From assembly GCA_016185275.1 (NCBI GenBank), contig JACPNX010000027.1, positions 1-35,826 of the forward strand: a stretch of 35,826 nt of DNA, read 5' to 3'. Positions 5,824 through 13,100 of the stretch are shown here, piece after piece. This stretch comes from Actinomycetota bacterium. Lineage in GTDB: Bacteria; Actinomycetota; Acidimicrobiia; Acidimicrobiales; Iamiaceae. The notes beneath the pieces are model-generated. The model saw only the letters and a program-made list of their open reading frames with translations. It searched no databases and had not been told where the DNA came from. How positions within the stretch are numbered: position 1 is the first letter of the stretch; each line of letters starts with the position of its first letter. The translations under genes were made by a program, and so were the position numbers.

Positions 5824-8001
5824 GTGAGCGTCAGCGTCGACGTCCCGCCCGATCCTCGCCATCGCGCCGCGAGCTCGCCTCCCGACGGGACAGACGCTGA
5901 GGTGCCGCTGCCCGACGACGAGCTGTGCACCTTGTGGGAGGAGCTGACCCTGCCCCGGGTGATCGAGGAGCGCATGCTCCTGCTGCTGCGGCAGGGCCGG
6001 CTCTCGAAGTGGTTCTCGGGCATCGGCCAGGAGGCGGTGGCCGTGGGCGTCGCCCATGGCCTGGCCCCCGACGACTGGGTCCTGCCCATGCACCGCAACC
6101 TCGGCGTGTTCACCACGCGGGGGCTCGATCTCGACCGCCTGTTCCGCCAGCTGCTCGGTCGCGACGGCGGCTGGACCAAGGGGCGGGACCGCAGCTTCCA
6201 CTTCGGCGCGCTGGAGCACGGCATCGTCGGGATGATCAGCCACCTCGCCGCCATGCTGCCCGTGGCCGACGGCCTTGCGCTGGCCGGCGTGCTGCGCGGC
6301 CGGATACGGATCGCCGCGACGTTCGTCGGCGACGGCGCCACGAGCGAAGGCGACTTCCACGAGGCGTGCAACCTCGCCGCCGTCTGGCGCCTGCCGGTGC
6401 TGTTCATCGTCGAGAACAACCAGTACGGGCTGTCCACACCGGTCCACGAGCAGTATGCCTGCGCCGACCTCGCCGACCGCGCTGCGGGCTACGGCATGCC
6501 GGGTGCGGTGGTGGACGGCAACGACGTGCTGGCAGTCGTCGGCGCCGTGCGTGACGCGGCGGCGCGCGCACGCACCGGCGGGGGCCCCACCCTCATCGAG
6601 CTCAAGACCTTCCGCATGCGCGGCCACGAGGAGACCTCCGGGACGACGTACGTGCCGGATGAGCTGATCGAGCAATGGGCGGCCAAGGACCCAATCCGGC
6701 GGCTGGAAGCGGTGCTCGATGCCCGTGGCCTGCTTCCGGCCGGCCGGCGCGCGGCGCGGCGCGCGGAAGTGGAAGCCGACGTGGCGGCGCGCGTCGCCGC
6801 CGCCTACGCCGCGGCGCTGCCGAGCTCGACCGCCGAGGCGGAGCTGGCCGAGGTGACCGAGGTGATCGCGGCGGACTCCGCAATACCGGTCCCAACGGTG
6901 CCGGCCCGCATCTCGGTGTCCCCGGTCGTGCGCGGCGAGGAGCCGCTGCCGCCGTCCGCCGACCGGGCCGCCGACCGGGCCGCCGCCCAGGCTGCGGAGC
7001 GGGCCGCCGGCGACCAGGCTGGCGGCGAGCGGTCGATGCGGTACCTCGACGCCATCTCGGAGGCCCTGCGCGACGCCATGCGCGCCGACCCCGACATCGT
7101 GCTCCTCGGCCAGGACGTCGCCGAGTACGGAGGGGCGTTCAAGGTGACCGCCGGATTCGTCGAGGAGTTCGGCAAGGCTCGGGTGCGCAACACGCCGATC
7201 ATCGAGTCGGGGGCCGTGGGTTGCGCGCTGGGCCTCGCGCTGGACGGCTTCCGGCCCGTCGTCGAGATGCAGTTCGGCGACTTCATCTCGTGCGCCTTCA
7301 ACCAGGTGGTCAACAACCTGGCCACCACCCGCTACCGCTGGGGTGCGCCGGTCCCGGTCGTGGTGAGGGCGCCCATCGGTGGCGGCACGGGTGCCGGCCC
7401 CTTCCACAGCCAGCTCCTCGACGGATGGTTCACGCACGTCCCGGGCCTCAAGGTCGTCGCGCCCGCCACGCCGGCCGACGCCAAGGGCCTGCTCCTCGCG
7501 GCGTTGCGCGATCCCGACCCCGTCCTGTTCCTCGAGCACAAGCTGCTCTACCGATCGGCGGTCGGGCCGGTGCCCGAAGGGCATGCCGACGTGCCGATCG
7601 GACGAGCGCGGGTGGCTCGGGCCGGCGATGCGGCCACGGTCGTCACCTGGGGGGCCGGCGTCGGCTGGGCGCTCGAGGCGGCCGGGGCCGTGAGCGACGA
7701 GGACGGCGCAGAGGTCGAGGTCGTGGACCTGCGCTCGCTCGTGCCATGGGACCGTGCGCTGGTGCTGGCATGCGTGCGGCGCACCGGCCGGGCACTGATC
7801 GTCCACGAGGACTGGCAGACCGGCGGGTTCGGCGGCGAGATCGCGTCCGTGGTGGCTGACGAGGCCTTCGCCGACCTCGATGCGCCCGTGCGCCGGGTCG
7901 GCGCCCTCGACACGCCGGTCCCGTTCTCGAAGGCGCTCGAGGCCCTCCACTCGGCCAGGCACCGGGTCCTCCCGGCCCTGCGCGCCGTCCTCGCCTACTG
8001 A
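5824..8001 (+). CDS. Fused E1 alpha/beta subunits of a 2-oxoacid dehydrogenase complex
   Basis: A 725-residue fusion. Residues about 30-340 are E1 alpha: a thiamine-diphosphate motif runs from GDGATSEGDFHEA (Gly169) to ENNQYG, with SKWFSGIGQEAVAVG and FRMRGHEETSG before and after. An Ala/Arg/Asp-rich linker follows at about 375-404. Residues about 405-725 are E1 beta: RYLDAISEALRDAM, GQDVAEYGGAFKVT, VEMQFGDFISCAFNQ, FHSQLLDGWFTHVPGLKVVAP and a transketolase C-terminal domain. The enzyme would decarboxylate pyruvate, a branched-chain 2-oxoacid or a similar substrate and pass the acyl group to a lipoyl E2. No E2 or E3 gene is in the window. GTG 5824 has GAGG about 10 nt upstream; the longer upstream frame is repeat sequence. 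Confidence 0.92.
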   Translation: MSVSVDVPPDPRHRAASSPPDGTDAEVPLPDDELCTLWEELTLPRVIEERMLLLLRQGRLSKWFSGIGQEAVAVGVAHGLAPDDWVLPMHRNLGVFTTRGLDLDRLFRQLLGRDGGWTKGRDRSFHFGALEHGIVGMISHLAAMLPVADGLALAGVLRGRIRIAATFVGDGATSEGDFHEACNLAAVWRLPVLFIVENNQYGLSTPVHEQYACADLADRAAGYGMPGAVVDGNDVLAVVGAVRDAAARARTGGGPTLIELKTFRMRGHEETSGTTYVPDELIEQWAAKDPIRRLEAVLDARGLLPAGRRAARRAEVEADVAARVAAAYAAALPSSTAEAELAEVTEVIAADSAIPVPTVPARISVSPVVRGEEPLPPSADRAADRAAAQAAERAAGDQAGGERSMRYLDAISEALRDAMRADPDIVLLGQDVAEYGGAFKVTAGFVEEFGKARVRNTPIIESGAVGCALGLALDGFRPVVEMQFGDFISCAFNQVVNNLATTRYRWGAPVPVVVRAPIGGGTGAGPFHSQLLDGWFTHVPGLKVVAPATPADAKGLLLAALRDPDPVLFLEHKLLYRSAVGPVPEGHADVPIGRARVARAGDAATVVTWGAGVGWALEAAGAVSDEDGAEVEVVDLRSLVPWDRALVLACVRRTGRALIVHEDWQTGGFGGEIASVVADEAFADLDAPVRRVGALDTPVPFSKALEALHSARHRVLPALRAVLAY

Positions 8002-8016
8002 CCGTCCCGAGGCGCG

Positions 8017-9279
8017 TCAGATGGCGGCCAAGGCCTTCTCGAGGATGGCGAGGCCCTGGTCGAGCTCATCGTCGGACAGCGTGAGCGGCGGGATCAGCCT
8101 CAGGACGTCCTCGCCCGGCCCGCAGGTCAGGACCACGAGCCCGTCCTCGAGGCAGCGCTGCTGAACCGCTTCGGCAGCTTCCTTGCCTGCGAGCTGCACG
8201 CCGATCATCAGACCGATGCCCCGCACGTCGAGCACTCCGGGGCGACCGGTGGCCGCCTCGCGCAGCCGGCGCCGGGCCTCGTCACCGAGGACGCGGCAGC
8301 GCGTGTAGAGGTCGTCGCGCTCGAGGACGTCGATCGTCGCCAGCGCGGCGGCGCAGGAGACCGGGTTGCCGCCGAAGGTCGAGCCGTGGGCCCCGGCGGG
8401 CCAGGGCTCCATCACCGCCTTGGGAGCGATGATCCCCCCGAGCGGCAGGCCCGAGGCGACGCCCTTCGCGAACAGGACCACGTCGGGCGTGACGCCGAAC
8501 GTCTCCGCCGCGAACGGCCGACCGGTGCGGCCCATGCCGCACTGGACCTCGTCGAACACCAGCAGGATCCCGTGCTCGTCGCAGCGGGACCGGAGCCCTT
8601 CCAGCCACGCCACGGGGGGCACCACGTAGCCGCCCTCTCCGAGCACGGGCTCGACGACCATGCAGCCGACGTTGCCGCCGGGAGCGACGAGCGCCAGGAC
8701 CTCGTCGAGCCCGGCGAGTGCCGCCTCGACGGCCGCCGGCTCGGACGGATGCTCGTAGGGGATGCAGTAGGGCGCGTGGTAGACGCCCGGCAGCAGCGGC
8801 TCGTAGCCCTCGCGGTACTTGCCCTTGGCGGTGGTGAGGGTCGTGGCCGCGATCGTCCGCCCGTGGAAGGCTCGCCGGAAGGCGATGACGCCGCCCCTGC
8901 CGGTCACGCGCCGGGCCAGCTTGAGCGCTCCGTCGACGGCCTCCGCGCCGGTGTTGCACAGGAACACCTGCGGGTCCTCGAAGAAGGGGGTGAGCTCGCC
9001 GAGGCGCTCGGCCAGCTCGATGTAGCGCTGGTGGCGGAAGACCACCGAGGTGTGCAGCAGCGCCCGGGACTGCGCTTCCACCGCGGCAACGACGGCGGGA
9101 TGGCAGTGGCCGACGTTCGTGACGGCGATGCCGGAGCCGAAGTCGAGGAAGCGCCGGCCTTCCACGTCGATGATCCACGAGCCCTCGGCGCGCTCGGCGA
9201 CGAGGTCGAAGTACGCCGGCAGGACGCCGGCCACGTGCTCGGAGTAGCGCGCCAGCCAGGCTGCGGTCGCGTCGGTCAC
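8017..9279 (-). CDS. Class III PLP aminotransferase (4-aminobutyrate aminotransferase-like)
   Basis: A 420-residue class III aminotransferase. It has LDFGSGIAVTNVGHCHP (substrate-side motif), NTGAEAVDGALKLAR (phosphate binding), AFHGRT, the cofactor Asp243 in LLVFDEVQCGMGRTG, and Lys272 in FAKGVASGLPLGG as the Schiff-base lysine, then GSTFGGNPVSCAAA. The motif set is closest to 4-aminobutyrate/acetylornithine-type enzymes; the exact omega-amino substrate is inferred. GTG 9279 has a strong GAGGAGG ribosome site. It diverges from the RpiR regulator and is probably controlled by it. With the gamma-glutamyltransferase-like gene across the promoter, a gamma-glutamyl amine or GABA route is plausible. 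Confidence 0.9.
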   Translation of the reverse strand: MTDATAAWLARYSEHVAGVLPAYFDLVAERAEGSWIIDVEGRRFLDFGSGIAVTNVGHCHPAVVAAVEAQSRALLHTSVVFRHQRYIELAERLGELTPFFEDPQVFLCNTGAEAVDGALKLARRVTGRGGVIAFRRAFHGRTIAATTLTTAKGKYREGYEPLLPGVYHAPYCIPYEHPSEPAAVEAALAGLDEVLALVAPGGNVGCMVVEPVLGEGGYVVPPVAWLEGLRSRCDEHGILLVFDEVQCGMGRTGRPFAAETFGVTPDVVLFAKGVASGLPLGGIIAPKAVMEPWPAGAHGSTFGGNPVSCAAALATIDVLERDDLYTRCRVLGDEARRRLREAATGRPGVLDVRGIGLMIGVQLAGKEAAEAVQQRCLEDGLVVLTCGPGEDVLRLIPPLTLSDDELDQGLAILEKALAAI

Positions 9280-9340
9280 CGGTCCTCCTCGGATGCCCCC
9301 GGACGCCCGGTGAGGGAGCCCGTACGATGTGGACCGTCAG

Positions 9341-9356
9341 TGTAACGGACGTTTCA
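9341..9356. promoter_or_regulatory. Imperfect palindrome in the aminotransferase/rpiR divergent promoter
   Basis: TGTAACG-GA-CGTTTCA has 7-bp arms that match at six positions. A second GTAACG half-site at 9409-9414 overlaps the -10 hexamer of the RpiR gene. The place and shape suit an operator for the neighbouring RpiR-type regulator. Confidence 0.45.
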
Positions 9357-9409
9357 TCCGGGGGCCGGACCGCGTCGCGGCCCGGTCCGCTCCAACGGCG
9401 GCGCACCGG

Positions 9410-9415
9410 TAACGT
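9410..9415 (+). promoter_or_regulatory. -10-like TAACGT, leaderless promoter of the RpiR gene
   Basis: TAACGT ends 7 nt before GTG 9423. It overlaps a GTAACG half-site, so the regulator could repress its own gene here. Confidence 0.55.
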
Positions 9416-9422
9416 CCGGCCC

Positions 9423-10265
9423 GTGGACGTCGCCGACCGGATCGTGGACGTGCAGGACCGTCTCCCGCCCGCCGAACGAAGAGTGGCCGAGGTCGTCCTC
9501 GCCGACCCTTCCGCAGTGGCCTTCGGAACCGTCGCGGAGATCGCGAAGCGGGGCCAGGTGAGCGGTCCGAGCGTCGTGCGCTTGGCGAACCGGCTCGGGT
9601 TCAGCGGGTTCGCGGAGATGCAGGACGCCATACGCGACGAGATCGGCCAGCGGCTCCGCCCGGCGGCCGAGCGCATACGCGAGCGCCCGGTCCACGACAC
9701 GGTCGGGCGCACGCATGCGTCAGCGGTCGAGAACGTCGCGGCCACGCTCGACGGCATCGACGCCGACGCCTACCGCGTGGCCGTATCACTCCTCGCCGCC
9801 CGGTCGCGGGCGGTCCACGTGCTCGCCGGCGACGCGACCTACGGCGTGGCGCACCTCCTGGCCACCTCGCTCGGGATGCTGCGACCGGGCGTCGGTCTCG
9901 TCAGCGGGTCGGACGTGGCCGTGGCCCGCGCGGTCGCCCACATGGAGCGCGGGGACGTCCTCGTGGCCATCGACCTGCGCCGCTACGAGCGCTGGGTCGT
10001 CGACGCCCTCCAGGTCGCCAGAGCATCGGGTTCCGCGGTGATCGCCATCACCGACAGCCGCATCTCCCCGCTCGCCGAGGGCGCGGCGGCCTGCTTCGTC
10101 GTGGCCGCCGCCAGCCCCGGTCCGTTCGACAGCCACGTGGGCACGCTGGCGCTGGCCGACGCGCTCGTGGCCGGAGTGGCCGGGCGGCTGCGGCGCTCGG
10201 CGACGGCTCGCCTCGACCAGGTCGAGGAGGCCTGGCGTCGCTCCGGCGCGCTCCTCGACGGGTGA
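9423..10265 (+). CDS. MurR/RpiR family transcriptional regulator
   Basis: A 280-residue RpiR-type regulator. The N-terminal HTH_6 domain (residues about 1-75) reads VQDRLPPAERRVAEVVLADP, TVAEIAKRGQVSGPSVVRLANRLGFSGFAEMQ, the usual pattern. The C-terminal half is a SIS-type sugar/ligand domain (VHVLAGDATYGVAHLLA, RGDVLVAIDLRRYERWVVDAL, GSAVIAITDSRISPLAE). Such proteins sense a phosphorylated sugar or small metabolite and bind DNA as dimers; the ligand is unknown here. GTG 9423 starts VDVADRIVDVQDRLP, the usual N terminus, and has TAACGT 7 nt upstream. Its stop overlaps the next start (GTGA, 10262-10265), so the two genes are translationally coupled. Confidence 0.9.
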   Translation: MDVADRIVDVQDRLPPAERRVAEVVLADPSAVAFGTVAEIAKRGQVSGPSVVRLANRLGFSGFAEMQDAIRDEIGQRLRPAAERIRERPVHDTVGRTHASAVENVAATLDGIDADAYRVAVSLLAARSRAVHVLAGDATYGVAHLLATSLGMLRPGVGLVSGSDVAVARAVAHMERGDVLVAIDLRRYERWVVDALQVARASGSAVIAITDSRISPLAEGAAACFVVAAASPGPFDSHVGTLALADALVAGVAGRLRRSATARLDQVEEAWRRSGALLDG

Positions 10266-11863
10266 GCGCGCCGGGCTGGTCGACGGACTCGGTGGCCGGC
10301 GCCGCCGGTCTCGTCTGCTCCGTGGACGCGCTGGCCTCGCGTGCCGGCGTGGACGTGCTGGTCGCGGGCGGCAACGCGGTGGACGCCGCCGTAGCCACCA
10401 GCGCCGCGCTGGCCGTGACCGCTCCCCACATGTGCGGCCTCGGTGGCGACCTCTTCGCGCTCGTCCACGGACCGGTCACCGGGGCGCAGCAGCCGCTCGC
10501 GCTCGACGCATCGGGTCGCGCCGGCCGCGGAGCCGATCCCGAGCGGCTGCGCGCCGAGGGCCACCGGGTCATGCCGTTTCGCGGCGACGTGCGCAGCGCG
10601 CCGATCCCCGGCTGCGTCGACGGGTGGGTCGCGCTGCACGCCCGGTCGGGCCGGCTGCCGTTCGAGCGCGTCCTCGCTCCGGCGATCGGGCTCGCCGAGG
10701 AAGGGGTTCCCACGTCGCCGCTGCTGGCCGCGATGCTCGAGCGGATCGCGGGAGTGCCCGGCTGCGAGGAGCTGACCTCGGCCGAGCGCCGGGCCGGTGC
10801 GACCCTGCGGCGGCCGGGCCCCGCTCGGCTGTTGCGAGCCGTCGCCGGGGGCGGGCGGGACGCGTTCTACCTCGGCGAGTTCGGCGAACGGCTGTTGGAG
10901 GTGGGCGGAGGTGAGTACACACCTGGCGACCTGGAGCGCCCCCTCGCCGACTGGGTGGCGCCGCTCGGCGTCGACGTCTGGGGCCACCGCGTCTGGACCA
11001 CGCCCCCCGCGTCGCAGGGCTACCTGAGCCTGGCCGGAGCCTGGATCGCGGAGCGGGCCGGGCTCGGTCGGCAGCCTGCGGACCCGGCGTGGGCGCACAT
11101 CACGGTGGAGGCCGCCCGCCTCGCCGGCTGGGACCGTCCGGACGTCCTCTTCGAAGGGGCCGACGGCGACGCTCTGCTCGACCCCGACCGGCTGGCCGCC
11201 CGCGCCGCCCTCCTCGACCCTGCCCGGGCGCTGGAGGTCGGGGCGCTCACCGCGGGCGGCGGCACCATCTACCTGTGCACGTCGGACGCGCAGGGCAACG
11301 CCGTCAGCCTCATCCAGTCCAACGCGTCCGGCTTCGGGAGCCACGTCGCGGTGCCGGGCACCGGCGTGATCCTGCACAACCGGGGCGTGGGGTTCTCACT
11401 GCAGGCGGGCCACCCGGCCGAGTACGGCCCTGGCCGGCGCCCGCCGCACACGCTGTCACCCGCACTCGTCACCCGCGCCGACGGGAGCGTGCGGGCCGTG
11501 CTGGGGACCATGGGCGGCGACAGCCAGCCGCAGGTGGTGCTGCAGCTGCTGGCCCGCCTGTTGCTCGCGGGCGAGGAGCCGGGCACGGCGATCGGTGCTC
11601 CCCGCTGGGTGCTCGACGCGCCCGGGGGTACGGGGTTCGACCTCTGGAGGAGACCCGGGGCGCACGAGGTCCGCCTCGAGGTCCACGCGCCCCAGGGGTG
11701 GGAGCAGGGCCTGTCCGAGCGGGGTCACACCGTGGCGCGGGCCCGCCAGGACGTCGCCGGCTTCGGCCACGCGCACTGCATCGACCTCGACGCGCAAGGC
11801 GGCCCGGCCGGTGCCGCCGACCCCCGCTCCGTCATCGGGGCCGCCCTCGCCGCGCCGACCTGA
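10262..11863 (+). CDS. Gamma-glutamyltransferase-family protein
   Basis: A 533-residue Ntn-hydrolase of the gamma-glutamyltransferase family. The N-terminal part has AGVDVLVAGGNAVDAAVATSAALAV and MCGLGGDLFALVHG, typical of the large subunit. The probable self-cleavage site and nucleophile is Thr335 in GGGTIYLCTSD, followed by VSLIQSNASGFGSHVAVPGTGVILHNRG and a late MGGDSQPQVVLQLL. I see no signal peptide, unlike secreted enzymes, so it is probably a cytosolic hydrolase or acylase of gamma-glutamyl compounds; some family members are acylases. It overlaps the RpiR gene by 4 nt (GTGA) and is therefore in the same operon. A shared job with the divergent aminotransferase is inferred. Confidence 0.88.
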   Translation: MSAPGWSTDSVAGAAGLVCSVDALASRAGVDVLVAGGNAVDAAVATSAALAVTAPHMCGLGGDLFALVHGPVTGAQQPLALDASGRAGRGADPERLRAEGHRVMPFRGDVRSAPIPGCVDGWVALHARSGRLPFERVLAPAIGLAEEGVPTSPLLAAMLERIAGVPGCEELTSAERRAGATLRRPGPARLLRAVAGGGRDAFYLGEFGERLLEVGGGEYTPGDLERPLADWVAPLGVDVWGHRVWTTPPASQGYLSLAGAWIAERAGLGRQPADPAWAHITVEAARLAGWDRPDVLFEGADGDALLDPDRLAARAALLDPARALEVGALTAGGGTIYLCTSDAQGNAVSLIQSNASGFGSHVAVPGTGVILHNRGVGFSLQAGHPAEYGPGRRPPHTLSPALVTRADGSVRAVLGTMGGDSQPQVVLQLLARLLLAGEEPGTAIGAPRWVLDAPGGTGFDLWRRPGAHEVRLEVHAPQGWEQGLSERGHTVARARQDVAGFGHAHCIDLDAQGGPAGAADPRSVIGAALAAPT

Positions 11864-11902
11864 GCCGCGCCCGGGGCCCCGAACCGCAGCGAACTGCCCG
11901 AC

Positions 11903-11922
11903 CTGACGCCGCCCGCCGTCAG
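11903..11922. terminator. Weak hairpin between convergent genes
   Basis: CTGACG (11903-11908) and CGTCAG (11917-11922) form a 6-bp stem with an 8-nt loop at the 3' end of the crotonase gene, facing the gamma-glutamyltransferase-like gene. There is no U-tract. Confidence 0.3.
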
Positions 11923-12842
11923 CCCTCGGGGTCGGTGAAGACCGGTGCCCGCCTCTCCAGCTCCGCCGCGACGGCCTCGAGCTGGTTGGGACTGCCGATC
12001 AGCGCCGCCATCCGCCGCGACTCCTCGAGCAGACCCTCGGCGGCCGGCCGGGTGCCCGTGGCGTCGAGCAGCGCCTTCATGCCGCGCACCGCCTCGGGGT
12101 TGCGCCCGGCGATGGTCGCGGCGAGGGCGAGCGCCTCGGCGCGCGGGTCGTCGGCCACCCGGGTGGCCAGGCCCAGCCGGGCCGCCTCCGCTCCCGACAC
12201 CTCGCGGCCGGTGAAGCACAGCTCCTTGGCCACGTCCAGGCCCACCAGGCGCGGCAGCAGCTGAGGGCCGGCCATGTCGGGCAGGAGTCCCCACCGGATC
12301 TCCATGACGGACAGCCGTGCGTCGGGTGCCACGACGCGCAGGTCGGCACCGAGCGCGATCTGCAGGCCGCCACCGAAGCACGGCCCGTGGACGGCGGCGA
12401 TGACCGGCTGGGGCAGGGTGTGCCAGCCCCACGCGACCTGCTGGGCGAGGTTCGTCGCGCGGCCCGGGAGGCGGTCACCGAGATCCCGGAGATCCGACCG
12501 CGCGCCCGAGCGGGCGCCCGTCGCCGCAGCATCGGATCCGTCGCCGGCCGGGTTGCCCGCCGCACCGGCCGCACCGGCTGCACCGGCCGCACCGGCCGCA
12601 CCGGCCGCACCGGCTGCACCGGCCGAGGCGCCGAGGAAGGCGGCGATGTCCAGACCGGCGCAGAACCCGCGCCCCTCGCCCGACACCACCGCGACCCTGA
12701 TGGCCGGGTCGGCCTCGATGGCCTCGATCGCTTCGGCGATGGCCGCGAACATGGCGCCGTCGAGCGCGTTGAGCTTGTCCGGCCGGTTCAGGCGGACGTC
12801 GGCCACCCCGCGGTCGACGTCGATGGTCACGCGCTCGGCCAT
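11919..12842 (-). CDS. Crotonase / enoyl-CoA hydratase-isomerase family protein
   Basis: A 307-residue crotonase. NRPDKLNALDGAM and GEGRGFCAGLDIAAF carry the first oxyanion-hole element, and AVHGPCFGGGLQIALGADLRV the second. The first hydratase glutamate is replaced by Gln158. Glu178 and Asp186 (MEIRWGLLPDMAG) keep the Glu-x7-Asp pair of delta3,5-delta2,4-dienoyl-CoA isomerases, so an isomerase role is more likely than hydration; this is inferred from known family residues. A low-complexity insert (residues 73-93, repeated Gly-Ala-Ala) is coded by a 9-bp repeat, right after the oxyanion loop. ATG 12842 (MAERVTIDVDRG) fits the family N terminus, with AGGA about 9 nt upstream. It diverges from the lytic transglycosylase gene. 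Confidence 0.88.
   Translation of the reverse strand: MAERVTIDVDRGVADVRLNRPDKLNALDGAMFAAIAEAIEAIEADPAIRVAVVSGEGRGFCAGLDIAAFLGASAGAAGAAGAAGAAGAAGAAGAAGNPAGDGSDAAATGARSGARSDLRDLGDRLPGRATNLAQQVAWGWHTLPQPVIAAVHGPCFGGGLQIALGADLRVVAPDARLSVMEIRWGLLPDMAGPQLLPRLVGLDVAKELCFTGREVSGAEAARLGLATRVADDPRAEALALAATIAGRNPEAVRGMKALLDATGTRPAAEGLLEESRRMAALIGSPNQLEAVAAELERRAPVFTDPEG
12562..12624. repeat. In-frame 9-bp tandem repeat, seven copies, inside the crotonase gene
   Basis: Seven tandem copies of GCACCGGC(C/T) (plus strand) code for a Gly-Ala-Ala run on the minus strand. Because 9 is a multiple of three, gain or loss of units keeps the frame. Confidence 0.95.
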
Positions 12843-12917
12843 GTCGTGGTGTCCTGTCCGTCGGTGCTGCTGTGGCGACGGTTGCCGCCGTCCGGCGGGC
12901 CAGCCTCGCACACGCCG

Positions 12918-12941
12918 CGGCCGCTCCTGCAGGAGCGGCCG
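12918..12941. promoter_or_regulatory. 24-bp perfect palindrome in the crotonase/transglycosylase intergenic region
   Basis: The sequence around the central CTGCAG (12927-12932) reads the same on both strands for 12 bp each way, with arms starting CGGCCGCTCCTG. It lies in the 258-bp divergent gap. It could be an operator or a transcribed hairpin; no promoter hexamers were recognised in the gap. Confidence 0.6.
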
Positions 12942-13100
12942 GGTCTGCGCCGAACATGACGGGGCAGTCCTGGTCGGGCCCGGTCGCGGCCCCGGGCGCT
13001 CCGGCTTGCCGGGTGCTGCGCCGGCGAGCACGCTGGCGCCCGACCTGCGCCGCACGCGCCCCGCCGAGCCGCCTGCTCAACCTGCGCCCCCCACCGACCG

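Noticed and set aside
5305..7962. Long minus-strand open frame across the E1 gene
   Set aside because: It is a GC-bias shadow: the plus-strand frame has all E1 motifs, and the minus-strand translation is low-complexity Arg/Gly/Ala/His sequence without a known domain.
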